Assembly (NCBI GenBank): GCA_007753675.1
Contig: CP036432.1
Coordinates: forward strand, 10,325,381-10,389,380
DNA: 64,000 nucleotides
Origin: Stieleria magnilauensis
GTDB lineage: Bacteria; Planctomycetota; Planctomycetia; Pirellulales; Pirellulaceae
Direction: 5' to 3'
Part shown: piece after piece, positions 53,282 through 62,751 of the stretch
Layout of the letters: the number at the start of each line of letters is the position of its first letter
Numbering within the stretch: the first letter of the stretch is position 1
Program-made: the position numbers and the translations under genes
The notes under the pieces: model-generated
Databases searched by the model: none
What the model was told of the DNA's origin: nothing
The model's input: the letters and a program-made list of their open reading frames with translations, nothing else

Positions 53282-53357
53282 ACCGCCCGTGCTACCCTAT
53301 ACGCTCTCATGAAGCCGCCGCTTCCGCCTCTCTACTCCTAAGCCCGCCCGTTCTATC

Positions 53358-54563
53358 GTGAATCCAGCTGCTGATCCCGAACCCAAGCCGATCCCGCCGG
53401 CCGATCTTGAGGTCAAAGACGCGCAATTGATTTTCAATTCCGTCTGGAAAGAATTGGAGTTTGAAAAAGGGAAATTGAACCTCCGGTTCCCCACCGAGCT
53501 GATCTTGCTGGGAGGAGCCCCGGGCGCGGGCAAGGGCACCAACACCGACTTCATTCGGCAAGTCCGCGACATCACCGCCAAACCGGTCGTCGTCAGCGAG
53601 CTGCTCAACTCCCCCGAAGCCAAGGCGATCAAAGCCCAAGGCGGCATGGTCGGCGACCGTGAAGTCGTCTCGCTGGTGTTCCGCAAGCTGCTCGAACCGG
53701 AATTCCAAAACGGCGCGATCCTGGACGGATTTCCCCGCACCAAGGTCCAGGTCGAATGCCTCAAGGCGCTCTACGACCGGATGAAATCACTCCGCCGCGA
53801 GTTGATCGACAATCCGAACGTCGAGCACATGAAGCCACCGGTGTTTCACATCATGGTGCTGTTCGTCGACGAATCCGAGAGCGTCAAACGCCAGCTCTCG
53901 CGGGGACGGCAAGTCATCGCGCACAACGAAGAGGTCGTGCGGAGCGGGATCGGCGAGCTGTGGGAAGAACGAGCCACGGACTTCAACGAGGCCCTGGCGC
54001 GCAACCGCTATCGAGTCTTCAAGGAAAAGACCTACGACGCGCTCGTCTCGCTGAAACAGATTTTTCACTTCCACTTCATCAACGCCCAAGCCGATCTGGT
54101 CGTTGTCCAAGAAAACATCCTCAACGAACTCGAGTACCAAAGTTCACTCGAACTCGACCCGCGAACGTTCCACGCGATCGGCGATATTCCGCTGGCCAGC
54201 GACATCGTCCAACACGCCCGCCGCGATCTGGTCCGCCGCCTGGACGGCTATGAATACGACCACGGAGAGATTTTCCATGCGGTCGTCGAATTGATCGAAG
54301 CCAAATTGGTGCCGATCATCCTTCGGCACGCCATTTCCGGACGCGCCACGATCAGCAGCGAAGACCCGGTGCTCGACGATCCGCTCGCCCTGCAGATGTT
54401 GATCGATATCTTTTCCGAACGCGGTTATCACGCGATGATCGACGTCCGCCGCCGAGCGATCCCGGAACAAGTCGACTTGCAGACCGGCACGATTACCTGC
54501 TGCCAAAAGAAGGTTTATCGAATCACACTGTACTTCAAAGGCAGCGAAATCCGCCGCGGCTAG
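53358..54563 (+). CDS. Adenylate-kinase-like protein with a C-terminal extension
   Basis: 401 aa from the GTG at 53358, nearly twice the usual 190-220 aa. Nucleoside monophosphate kinase motifs: P-loop GGAPGAGKGT at about residues 52-61, NMP-site region GGMVGDREVV, DGFPRTKVQVECL, and the lid-like LFVDESESVKRQLSRGRQ. The final 140 residues (after about 260, HAIGDIPLASDIVQHARRDL to YRITLYFKGSEIRRG) do not belong to the kinase fold and look like a separate alpha/beta domain. Substrate preference is uncertain. It is not next to secY or ribosomal genes, where the canonical adk often lies, so this is probably a paralog. Confidence 0.85.
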   Translation: MNPAADPEPKPIPPADLEVKDAQLIFNSVWKELEFEKGKLNLRFPTELILLGGAPGAGKGTNTDFIRQVRDITAKPVVVSELLNSPEAKAIKAQGGMVGDREVVSLVFRKLLEPEFQNGAILDGFPRTKVQVECLKALYDRMKSLRRELIDNPNVEHMKPPVFHIMVLFVDESESVKRQLSRGRQVIAHNEEVVRSGIGELWEERATDFNEALARNRYRVFKEKTYDALVSLKQIFHFHFINAQADLVVVQENILNELEYQSSLELDPRTFHAIGDIPLASDIVQHARRDLVRRLDGYEYDHGEIFHAVVELIEAKLVPIILRHAISGRATISSEDPVLDDPLALQMLIDIFSERGYHAMIDVRRRAIPEQVDLQTGTITCCQKKVYRITLYFKGSEIRRG

Positions 54564-55078
54564 CGGGGACGATCCTGAAGGGACGTCGATTCTTTTACAG
54601 CAGGATTCGGCAACTGATTTAGATTCGCTCCCGTCTGGGAGAGACGGCGTTTGCAGGACACGACCGCATAAGGATCATTTGAAAGTCTGTTAGACGATCC
54701 GAACGAAGTCCTCCGTTTTATTGAGGCGGAAGACGCCAAAATCATTGCAAGGAAGGATGAACCGCACGAAAGTGAACGAGATGTGAATTGAGCTTGTCAT
54801 CCGATGGCAATCACTCAGCTTGGCCGAGAACACAGAGACGACTGGAATGTGCCCTGGAAGCCGATTGCAATTGTGCCCGTGCGACCGTCAAGCCTGGGCA
54901 ACCCTTACCGGCTGTATTGCCTGTCCGATCATGCTTGCCGAAACGATTGTCACGCCTGGCGACCGCTTTCCCTGCACTCTCTTGCATCGACTCGGCAAGA
55001 CGCGTGAAGTTGTCGAGGCGAAAACGTCGATTTTCATGACGTGTCTCCCTCGGTCATCACGGTCCACACGCGTCGCCC
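54564..55078. other. 515-base region without a clear gene
   Basis: A short plus-strand stretch around 54677-54786 reads like protein (ESLLDDPNEVLRFIEAEDAK, ending at a TGA near 54787) but has no start or upstream continuation; it may be a gene remnant. The rest, up to the SecA-like start, has only overlapping low-quality frames. No RNA gene or repeat was recognised. Confidence 0.5.
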
Positions 55079-57019
55079 ATGTTCCAGTCACGCCCCTGCA
55101 TTGCCAACTATCGCGGCATCACCGGGCAACCGAAGCGCGGCGTGCAAACGGTCGCCAAATCGACTCAAGACTGGATCCAGCGTGTCCGCGCCCGCGGCCG
55201 GCAACTCGCACCGCTCGACGATCGAACGTTTCGAGCCTCCGCCGCACAGTGTCGCGATCGGATTCGATCTCGCGATGATGCCGCCGTCCTGGACAACGCG
55301 ATCGAATCGTTTGCCTTGACCGGCGAGGCGCTGCGGCGGACCACGGGCATGTCGTACTACGACGTCCAACTGTGCGGCGGATTCGTGCTGGCCGCCGGAA
55401 CCATCGCCGAGATTCAAACGGGCGAAGGCAAAACGATCACGACGGCGCTGCCCGCGGTGCTGCACGCCTGGTCCGGGCGCGGCGTGCACGTCGCGACCAC
55501 CAACGACTACCTCTCCCGGCGCGACCACGACGAACTCAAACCGGTCTATGAATTGCTCGGCTTCAGCGTCGGACTGCTGCAACCCCAAGGACCCGTCGAA
55601 GAGAAAATCAAGGCCTATGCCTGCGACATCACCTATGGCCCGGGTTATGAATTCGGATTTGATTTTCTCAAGGACCAGCTGGCACTTCGTTCTCGCCACC
55701 GAACGCGTCTCGGTGAGCGATTCCTCCGCTCGCTGCAAGGGATCGACAACCGTGAAGCGACGCCCGCCCAACGCGGCCATGCGTTCGCGATCATCGATGA
55801 AGCCGACAGCGTATTGATCGATGAAGCCACCACTCCGCTGATCTTGGCCGGCGGAAAAAGCAGTGCATCGACGTCGCCGACCCTGTATCAATTTGCCCGC
55901 CGCGTCTCGATGGACTTGAGCGAAGACGACGACTACATCATCGACCCGATTAAACGCACGATTCGTTTAACTCCCGACGGCTGGAAACGTATTCACCGAT
56001 CGTTTGATTCACGGCCGCCGGGTCAACTCGCCCGCCCCTGGAGCCAATTGGTAGAAAACGCATTGCGGGCCGAGCGGATCCTGCAACGCGACGTCGATTA
56101 CGTCGTGCAAGAAGGCCAGGTCATGATCGTTGACCAAAACACGGGCCGCATCCATGACGAACGAAAATGGAGCAGCGGGTTGCACCAGGCGGTCGAGGCC
56201 AAAGAACAAGTCGAGATGACCGATGAGAATGAAACGCACGCCCGCATCACCCGACAGCGTTACATCGGGTTCTACGAAGGCGTCGCGGGTCTGACCGGAA
56301 CCGCGTCGGATAGCGAATCGGAACTGCGAGAATTCTATCGTTTGCCGGTCGTGCGGATCGAAACCAACAAACCCTGTATACGGCAACCACTTCCTCTGCG
56401 ATGCTTTGAGACGTGCCAGCGCAAATTCGACGCGATCGCCGATGACGCGGCCGGGCGCAGTCGCCGCGGCCAGCCGGTCTTGATCGGGACCGGGACGATC
56501 CAGGAAAGCAAGCTGCTGAGCCGACGTTTGACCGAGCAAGGAATCTCGCACGTCGTTTTGAACGGTTTGCAAGACGAAGAGGAAGCGTCGATCGTCCATC
56601 GGGCAGGCGTTGCGGGAGCCGTGACCGTCGCGACGAACATGGCCGGACGCGGCACCGACATCAAACCCGACGCCCAAGCCCTGGCGGCCGGTGGACTGCA
56701 CGTCGCGGCCGCCGCGATGCACGCCTGTCAGCGCGTCGATCGCCAACTCGCCGGCCGCGCCGCCCGCCAAGGCGACCCGGGAAGCTGCCAGTTCTATGCC
56801 GCCGCCGATGACGAACTGATTCAATCGCGGGATCCGGATTTGGCGGCGGAAATGCGTGCCTCGGCCGGACCGACCGGCGAATGCCGCAAAGACTTCTCCG
56901 TCGCGCTGCGACGACTGCAACGACAAGCCGAAGCCGACGCGCTGGTGCAGCGGCAACGCATGGTCGCCCATGACGATTGGATGGAATCGGTGCAATCGTC
57001 GTTGGCCAGACGCGCCTAA
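55079..57019 (+). CDS. Short SecA-like translocase ATPase
   Basis: 646 aa against about 850-950 for housekeeping SecA. Motifs: MSYYDVQLCGGFVLAAGTIAEIQTGEGKTITTALPA with Walker A TGEGKT at about residues 114-119, HVATTNDYLSRRD, DEAD-type box IIDEADSVLIDEATTPLIL with Asp at about 240, GYEFGFDFLKDQL, FYEGVAGLTGTA, VATNMAGRGTDIK and QLAGRAARQGDPGS. The C-terminal helical scaffold is shortened and the zinc/SecB-binding tail is missing. It heads cassette 2, 51 bases before the HlyD gene, suggesting a dedicated motor for export of that cassette's substrate. No accessory SecY is in view. Confidence 0.88.
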   Translation: MFQSRPCIANYRGITGQPKRGVQTVAKSTQDWIQRVRARGRQLAPLDDRTFRASAAQCRDRIRSRDDAAVLDNAIESFALTGEALRRTTGMSYYDVQLCGGFVLAAGTIAEIQTGEGKTITTALPAVLHAWSGRGVHVATTNDYLSRRDHDELKPVYELLGFSVGLLQPQGPVEEKIKAYACDITYGPGYEFGFDFLKDQLALRSRHRTRLGERFLRSLQGIDNREATPAQRGHAFAIIDEADSVLIDEATTPLILAGGKSSASTSPTLYQFARRVSMDLSEDDDYIIDPIKRTIRLTPDGWKRIHRSFDSRPPGQLARPWSQLVENALRAERILQRDVDYVVQEGQVMIVDQNTGRIHDERKWSSGLHQAVEAKEQVEMTDENETHARITRQRYIGFYEGVAGLTGTASDSESELREFYRLPVVRIETNKPCIRQPLPLRCFETCQRKFDAIADDAAGRSRRGQPVLIGTGTIQESKLLSRRLTEQGISHVVLNGLQDEEEASIVHRAGVAGAVTVATNMAGRGTDIKPDAQALAAGGLHVAAAAMHACQRVDRQLAGRAARQGDPGSCQFYAAADDELIQSRDPDLAAEMRASAGPTGECRKDFSVALRRLQRQAEADALVQRQRMVAHDDWMESVQSSLARRA

Positions 57020-57070
57020 GAGCAACGCTCCAGCACGGCTCAATCCACGGAGGGCAAGCCGAACGTCACC

Positions 57071-57985
57071 ATGAACATCACTGCCCCACACCTCTTCAGC
57101 GGCCTGCTGGTCGCTTGTTGTTGTGCATGCCTTTGCCTGGATGCCGACCGCTGCCACGCCGCGCCGCCCGGCCAAACGCAAATCGATACGCCGGCGGAGC
57201 ACCTCGACGCCTTCAGCGGATTCACCGAGCCGTTTCGTGAAATCGAACTCTGCGTCGCCGAAAGCGGTTCGGTCGATACGGTCTTGATCCATCGCGGAAT
57301 GAAGGTCGATGAGGGGCAGTTGCTGATAACGCTCGACTGCGACGTGTTGCAGGCCAGCCGAAACGTAGCCTCTGCCAGGGCCGAATCCAGATCACGAATC
57401 GATGCCCTGATCATCGAATCCGATCTAAAGCACCAACGCTATGAAAAACTTCAACAACTGCTCGACGACGGTGCGGGCAGTGTCGAAGAGGTTCGCCGCG
57501 CGAAAGCCGATGCGTCGGTGGCCATGCTGGAGGTCGATGCGGCGCGGGAAGAGATACGGCTGAGGAAACTCGAATTGCGAGAAATCGAAGCTCGTATCGA
57601 GCAACGACGGGTCTACAGCCCGATCTCGGGCGTGATCACCGACGTGACGAAGCAGCCGGGAGAGTACGTCTCACTGCAAGAACCACATGTCGCCACCGTT
57701 GTGCAATTGGATCGGCTGCGTGTCACCCTGTTTGTGCCAACCTCGGTCGCCGGTTCGCTGGACTCAATGTCGGAGGTCGACCTGTGGCAACCTGAATCCG
57801 ATCAGCGTTGCGTCGGTCGCGTCGACTATGTCGGTGTCGTGACCGAAGCGGACAGCGGACGGGTGCGTGTCGACCTGCTGATCGACAACCCGAATCGTCA
57901 CTATCGAAGTGGTGTGCGCTGTCAATTGCAGGCCACCCGCGCGAGGATTCGCCCGACAACGCTGACGGCCACACCAAAGGATTAG
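57071..57985 (+). CDS. Secreted HlyD/RND-type adaptor protein, cassette 2
   Basis: 304 aa. The signal peptide has a cysteine-rich core (LFSGLLVACCCACLCL). The adaptor fold shows lipoyl halves (GSVDTVLIHRGMKVDEGQLL, RVYSPISGVITDVTKQPGEY) around a helical hairpin (ASARAESRSRIDALIIESDL to LREIEARIEQR) and a beta barrel ending VRCQLQATRARI. It is the functional counterpart of the adaptor at 37543. It starts 51 bases after the SecA-like gene and ends 7 bases before the GAF-HlyD gene. Confidence 0.87.
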   Translation: MNITAPHLFSGLLVACCCACLCLDADRCHAAPPGQTQIDTPAEHLDAFSGFTEPFREIELCVAESGSVDTVLIHRGMKVDEGQLLITLDCDVLQASRNVASARAESRSRIDALIIESDLKHQRYEKLQQLLDDGAGSVEEVRRAKADASVAMLEVDAAREEIRLRKLELREIEARIEQRRVYSPISGVITDVTKQPGEYVSLQEPHVATVVQLDRLRVTLFVPTSVAGSLDSMSEVDLWQPESDQRCVGRVDYVGVVTEADSGRVRVDLLIDNPNRHYRSGVRCQLQATRARIRPTTLTATPKD

Positions 57986-57992
57986 CACAGCG

Positions 57993-59903
57993 ATGGACCA
58001 ACTGCGAAGCGACACCGCGCAGATGCCCCTGGCGATCGGCCGGACCATTCGGCCCCGCCACGACGACGGTGCCAATGACCCACGACAGCTGCACTGGATC
58101 GCGGATCTACAGGCGCGATTGACGGAGTTGCTGGCGCGTGGGAGAAGCCTTGACCAGACCATCGCCGCCGCGCTGAGTCTGCAAGCGGAGCGTCCCGCCG
58201 TACGAGGCATGCTGCTGGTACGTCGCGCCAAAAACGGCGATCTTTCGGTCGCCTCGCGCACCCTGGACGCAGCAAAACACGACGTCCACAAACTCCAGGC
58301 GTGGCTGTTGCCGAAGGCCGCCGAATCGCTGGCCAAGGGGCGGCCGGTGATCGCTTCAAGCGTCGAAGACCGCGTGGAATGCATCGCGCTGGCCACGAGG
58401 TCGCTTGAATTTGCCGCCGTCGTAACTGTCGTGCGGTGGCCCATTGGCAATGCGCAGCGGGCGATCGAGTTGAGTGTCGCCCAGTCGGTCCTGAGCTTCT
58501 TGGAGTACGCGGCACAGCAACAGCGACTTGAGGAGACGTTCGGCCAAACACGGATGGCCGCGGCGTCGCTCGAACTGGTTCAGCGCATTCAAGACGCGGC
58601 GACGATTGATCAGGCATGCCTGGTCACCGCGGCACAGCTGCAACAACACCTTCAATGTGACCAGGTATTTGTCGGCTTGGTCGGGCGACGAGGCAGGCGT
58701 GATGCCGCGGGAGCGTGCCGCGTCAGGGCGGCGTCCAAGTTGCCGACGATCGACCCCTATTGCGAAACCATGCTCAACATGAAAGCGGTCTTGGATGAAG
58801 CGGTGGGTCGGGGAACGATCGGATCCTGGCCGCCGCTGCCCGGAATCCGAACGCATCAGTTGTTGGCCCACAAACAGTTTGCCGGGCGCGATTCGTTGGT
58901 GATCACGGTTCCCTTGAGCGACCGCGCAGGCCAGGTCATCGGTGCGTTGGCAGCCACCGGGCGACGTGAATTGGCAACCGATCCGGAATTCACACGTTTT
59001 CTTTCAGCCATCGAACAACCCGTGGGAGAGGCATTGAGCGTGGTCGCGCGACATCAACGCAGCGCCGCCGGCCGGTTGCTTCGCGGCGCGTTTGCGAAAC
59101 AACATCGGCTCAAGCAGATCGTCGCGTTGGTCACCATGTTTGCTGCCGGCATCGTGCTGGCCTGTCCTTGGCCGTATACGATTCGATGCCGAAGCGTGAC
59201 CGAACCGGTGGAACGCCGGTTCTGCGTCGCGCCACATGACGGATTGCTAGAAACCACCTTGGCCGAACCGGGCGACGTGGTGCGGGCCGGACAATGTCTC
59301 GCCAACTTGGACGGTAGTGAGATCTTGTGGGAACTGGCCGGCGTGACGGCGGAACACTCGCGGGCCGAAGCGAAGCGAGACGCGCACCAGGCACGCTACG
59401 AAACACCGCAAGCGGTGATGGCCGACTTGCAAGCCCGCGCCTTGGCGAACAAGCAAGCACTCTTGCGGTTTCGGCAATCGAATCTTCAAGTCCGCAGCCC
59501 GATCGACGGCATCGTCCTGTCGGGAAGTCTGGATCGGCGTGAAAACTACCCGGTGACCAAGGGACAAGTGTTGTATGAGGTCGCACCACTGGATCGTCTG
59601 CGTGTCGAGGTGGCGGTCCCCGCCGAAGAGGTCGCCCACGTCGAAACCGGTGACCGCGTGACGCTGTTTCTGGAAGGGATGGGAAGCGAGACCGCCGAAG
59701 GAACGATTGACAAGATCCGCCCCCGCGCCGAAGTGCGGGGTCAACGGAACGTTTTCGTCGCCGAAGTGATCCTGGAAAATCACGATCAAACCCTGCGTCC
59801 CGGTATGCAAGCAACGGCAAAGGTCAGCACCGATTCAAAACGCATCGCATGGATCTTGTTTCATCACGCCGCGGAGAAAGCCAGGGCGGCCTGGTTCTTC
59901 TGA
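57993..59903 (+). CDS. GAF-domain membrane-fusion protein (HlyD-like), cassette 2
   Basis: 636 aa. Two GAF-like regions precede the membrane (about 45-180 and 195-355, the second with DQACLVTAAQLQQHLQCDQV and RDSLVITVPLSDRAGQVIGA). TM at about residues 370-392 (IVALVTMFAAGIVLACPWPY) is followed by the HlyD module (GLLETTLAEPGDVVRAGQCL, LQVRSPIDGIVLSGSLDRRE, PEEVAHVETGDRV-like barrel). It ends ILFHHAAEKARAAWFF, echoing the FH...FF tail of the cassette 1 paralog. It starts 7 bases after the adaptor stop. The heptamer array lies in the gap to the M50 gene. Confidence 0.85.
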   Translation: MDQLRSDTAQMPLAIGRTIRPRHDDGANDPRQLHWIADLQARLTELLARGRSLDQTIAAALSLQAERPAVRGMLLVRRAKNGDLSVASRTLDAAKHDVHKLQAWLLPKAAESLAKGRPVIASSVEDRVECIALATRSLEFAAVVTVVRWPIGNAQRAIELSVAQSVLSFLEYAAQQQRLEETFGQTRMAAASLELVQRIQDAATIDQACLVTAAQLQQHLQCDQVFVGLVGRRGRRDAAGACRVRAASKLPTIDPYCETMLNMKAVLDEAVGRGTIGSWPPLPGIRTHQLLAHKQFAGRDSLVITVPLSDRAGQVIGALAATGRRELATDPEFTRFLSAIEQPVGEALSVVARHQRSAAGRLLRGAFAKQHRLKQIVALVTMFAAGIVLACPWPYTIRCRSVTEPVERRFCVAPHDGLLETTLAEPGDVVRAGQCLANLDGSEILWELAGVTAEHSRAEAKRDAHQARYETPQAVMADLQARALANKQALLRFRQSNLQVRSPIDGIVLSGSLDRRENYPVTKGQVLYEVAPLDRLRVEVAVPAEEVAHVETGDRVTLFLEGMGSETAEGTIDKIRPRAEVRGQRNVFVAEVILENHDQTLRPGMQATAKVSTDSKRIAWILFHHAAEKARAAWFF

Positions 59904-59932
59904 AAACCGGAAGGATGTTTCAAATCTCAAAA

Positions 59933-60002
59933 CCTGAAACCTGAAACCTGAAACCTGAAACTTGAAACCTGAAACTTGAAACTTGAAACTTGAAACTTGA
60001 AA
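59933..60002 (+). repeat. Heptamer tandem repeat (CYTGAAA), 10 copies
   Basis: Ten consecutive heptamers, five CCTGAAA and five CTTGAAA, fill the gap between the GAF-HlyD and M50 genes and run into the probable M50 start. Each 21 bases contains TGA in every frame, so translation cannot pass through the array. Confidence 0.92.
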
Positions 60003-62173
60003 CTCCTCTCCCCCCCGCCCCACACCTGACCGTCGACATCCTTGGGCTCTGTCCCTCGGTTCGCGACGACGTGCGGGTTGCGGTTCAGGTGTATGGCGGG
60101 CGGACGTGTTATGTGATCGAAGACGTTTTGCGCAGCAAGTTCTATCGACTGGGACTTGCCGAATACACGTTCGTCTCGTTGCTGGACGGTCAGACAACGA
60201 TCGCCGAAGCGATGGGGCAGACGGCGGAGATCTGCGGCAGCGATGGATTAGAGGAACGCGAAGTCGCCACGCTCTGCAAATGGCTGCTGGAATGTTCCAT
60301 CATCACGACCGAGCAGTCCAGCTGCGAGAATCGGCTGGAGGAAGGGCGTGTCAAACAACAGACGCGCAGAGTGCTGGGCGGCGTCAATCCGATGATCCAG
60401 AAGATTCCGCTGTTCAATCCGATGCCGGTTTTACGTCCACTGGATCCGTTGGGCAAACTTATTTTCGGCGTTTGGGGAGGGGTAGTCTGGAGTCTCGTGG
60501 TCGGCTACGCGGCGTTTGCGTTGTGGGAATCCTGGGACGCGTTTACTGGCGCGGGGATGCACGTGTTGGCGCGGCAGAACTGGCTGGTGCTGCTGGCCAC
60601 CTGGTTGGGGCTGAAGCTGATTCACGAAGCCGGTCACGCGTTGGCCTGCCGTCGATTCGGAGGTCATGTCCGCGAGTCGGGGATCGTGCTGATTCTGTTT
60701 GCACCGATGCCCTACGTCGATGTGACCAGCGGCTGGAAGATCGACGGCAAGTGGCAGCGGGTCATCATTTCGGCAGCGGGAATGTACGCCGAAATCTTCT
60801 GTGCGGCGATTGCGGCATTGGTGTGGACGTCCAGCTTCGATCCGTTGGTCCGTCAGCATGCGATGAATGTGATCGTGACCGCATCGTTAATGACGCTGTT
60901 GGTCAACGCGAATCCGTTGATGCGTTTCGACGGGTACTACATGATGATCGATGCCTTGGAACTGCCCAACCTGGCAACACATGGACGGCGGTGGTTGGCC
61001 ACGGCGACGCGCCGCTATTTCTTGGGGATCGACGTCCGCGGTCCCGATCGGGGCGAAGGCAGTCCGGCCATCGTCGTCGCGTATGCCATCGCAGCGCTGG
61101 TGTGGCGGTGGATCGTCTGTGTCTCGCTGCTGCTCTCGGCCGAAGTGTTGATGCACGGGGTGGGAAAGGCGATCGCGATCGTCGCAATCGGATTGTGGGT
61201 GGGGCCGACGTGTTGTCGTTGGATCCGCATGATCCTGCAGAACCGCTTGGTGCGTCATCGCCGCCTGGGTTGGATCACCGCGGCGGCATCCGCAACCCTG
61301 TGGATGTGCTGGTCGGTGGTGCCGTGGTACTCGCGTGGAACCGTACCGCTGGTCGTCGATTACCACCATCCGCACGAAGTACGAATCGGCGCGGATGGAT
61401 TCTTGGACGAACTTTCGGTGTCGGTCGGGGACGTTGTCTCGCGCGGACAGATCCTGGCTCGGCTGAGCAATCGCGAACTGGAATTGGAGTACCGCGATGT
61501 GTTGTTGGATCTGGAAACATCCGATGCCCGCTATCGAGGTTTCCTCAGTTCCGAATCGATCGCCGCAGCAGGTGTGGAGCAGAAGGTGCAAGCGTCGTTA
61601 CGAAGCCGACTGGCACAACTGGAAGGACAGCTCTCCGGGCTGGTCGTTTGCTCGCCGGCCGACGGTGTGATTGCACAGTGTGATGTGCAATCGTGTGTGG
61701 GGACATTCATCCATCGGGGCGAACGTTTGTTGGTGATCGGATCCCATGGCAGCGAAACAATGCTGGGGCTGGTCGATCAAGCCGATGTCGAGGCATTTCG
61801 GCGTGCCCAAGGACAACGGGTCGACGTTCGCTTGTGGGGCATGGGCGAGCGACCGATCGCGGGCCGAATCGATCGCGTGTTGCCGCGGGCCGAATTGTCG
61901 CTGCCGCACGCCGCCTTGGGGGCTGACGCCGGAGGCCCGTTGCCGGTGCGGCCGAACCCGCAAGCGACTGACGATTCGGATGCGATGGAGTTGATCGCAC
62001 CCAGGTTTCCGGTGCTGATCGATCTGGTCGGCGGCGAAACCGATCGCGTGTTGCCCGGACAAACCGGATACGCGCGGCTGGTTTATCGCGACGGCACCCT
62101 GGGAAGAGCCGTGCGGGATTCGCTGACCGACTGGATTGAAGACAAACGGGCGATGTTGAGAATGCATCGTTAG
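59990..62173 (+). CDS. M50 (site-2-protease-like) membrane protein with HlyD-like C-terminus, cassette 2
   Basis: 727 aa if it starts at the TTG at 59990, inside the heptamer array; a stop lies two codons upstream. Later starts (CTG 60026, GTG 60071) are possible. The TTG start places HEAGH at residue 212, the same number as in the cassette 1 paralog, which supports it. N-terminal PqqD/RRE-like segment (CYVIEDVLRSKFYRLGLAEY, TFVSLLDGQTTIAEAMGQ), membrane helices, HEAGHALACRRFGG, second motif NPLMRFDGYYMMID, and an HlyD-like C-terminal arm (LDELSVSVGDVVSRGQILAR). It is the last gene of the cassette. Confidence 0.87.
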   Translation: MKLETPLPPAPHLTVDILGLCPSVRDDVRVAVQVYGGRTCYVIEDVLRSKFYRLGLAEYTFVSLLDGQTTIAEAMGQTAEICGSDGLEEREVATLCKWLLECSIITTEQSSCENRLEEGRVKQQTRRVLGGVNPMIQKIPLFNPMPVLRPLDPLGKLIFGVWGGVVWSLVVGYAAFALWESWDAFTGAGMHVLARQNWLVLLATWLGLKLIHEAGHALACRRFGGHVRESGIVLILFAPMPYVDVTSGWKIDGKWQRVIISAAGMYAEIFCAAIAALVWTSSFDPLVRQHAMNVIVTASLMTLLVNANPLMRFDGYYMMIDALELPNLATHGRRWLATATRRYFLGIDVRGPDRGEGSPAIVVAYAIAALVWRWIVCVSLLLSAEVLMHGVGKAIAIVAIGLWVGPTCCRWIRMILQNRLVRHRRLGWITAAASATLWMCWSVVPWYSRGTVPLVVDYHHPHEVRIGADGFLDELSVSVGDVVSRGQILARLSNRELELEYRDVLLDLETSDARYRGFLSSESIAAAGVEQKVQASLRSRLAQLEGQLSGLVVCSPADGVIAQCDVQSCVGTFIHRGERLLVIGSHGSETMLGLVDQADVEAFRRAQGQRVDVRLWGMGERPIAGRIDRVLPRAELSLPHAALGADAGGPLPVRPNPQATDDSDAMELIAPRFPVLIDLVGGETDRVLPGQTGYARLVYRDGTLGRAVRDSLTDWIEDKRAMLRMHR

Positions 62174-62226
62174 CGTATAACAGGGCATCTCGCAAACTCC
62201 GCCCCCTTCGACTCGGTTCACGCTCC

Positions 62227-62751
62227 ATGACCTTGACGACCGCTCAATTGACCGCCCAGGCCGGCGTGCAGCAGGACCATTGGACCGCGTTGGGGAACAT
62301 GGTTTCGACGTGGACCGCGGCGGGACTTTATTCCTTGCGTTGGCAAGAACGCACAGGCTCTCATGACAGCCCAGGCTCCGATGACGGCCCAGTCGCCGGT
62401 GACCCGCGCGGGGAAGATTTGGATCAACGGTTACGCGAGTACTTTGCGACCGGCCACGCGGATTTCGACGCCATTGAGTTGGACACACAGGGCTGGACGC
62501 CGTTTACCAATCAGGTCTATCGGTGTTGTCGCGCGATCGCGCCGGGCACGACGATCACCTACCAGGAATTGGCTCAGCGGGCGGGCAACAAGGCAGCCAG
62601 CCGCGCGGTCGGGGCGGCGATGTCGCGCAATCGCATTTTGTTGGTCATTCCCTGCCACCGAGTGGTCAGCGCCGGGGGTGGCTTACGTGGCTTTAGCGCA
62701 CCGGGCGGGTTGCAAACCAAACAGTTTCTCTTGGACTTGGAAACAGAATGA
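62227..62751 (+). CDS. ogt: Methylated-DNA-[protein]-cysteine S-methyltransferase
   Basis: 174 aa. The C-terminal DNA-binding and transfer domain is intact: GWTPFTNQVYRCCRAIAPGTTITYQELAQRAGN, the Arg finger region ASRAVGAAMSRNRILLVIPCHRVV with acceptor Cys in PCHRV, and GGLRGFSAPGGLQTKQFLL. It repairs O6-alkylguanine by moving the alkyl group to its own cysteine. The N-terminal domain is divergent, with a Gly/Asp-rich insert. Its stop overlaps the start of the methyltransferase gene (ATGA at 62748), so the two are co-translated. Confidence 0.94.
   Translation: MTLTTAQLTAQAGVQQDHWTALGNMVSTWTAAGLYSLRWQERTGSHDSPGSDDGPVAGDPRGEDLDQRLREYFATGHADFDAIELDTQGWTPFTNQVYRCCRAIAPGTTITYQELAQRAGNKAASRAVGAAMSRNRILLVIPCHRVVSAGGGLRGFSAPGGLQTKQFLLDLETE

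Noticed and set aside
56009..57292. A 427-codon minus-strand frame
   Set aside because: It is the shadow of the SecA-like gene and the start of the HlyD gene.
59933..60002. CRISPR array or translational phase-variation tract
   Set aside because: The units are 7 bases with no spacers, and every reading frame meets TGA within 21 bases, so neither idea fits.
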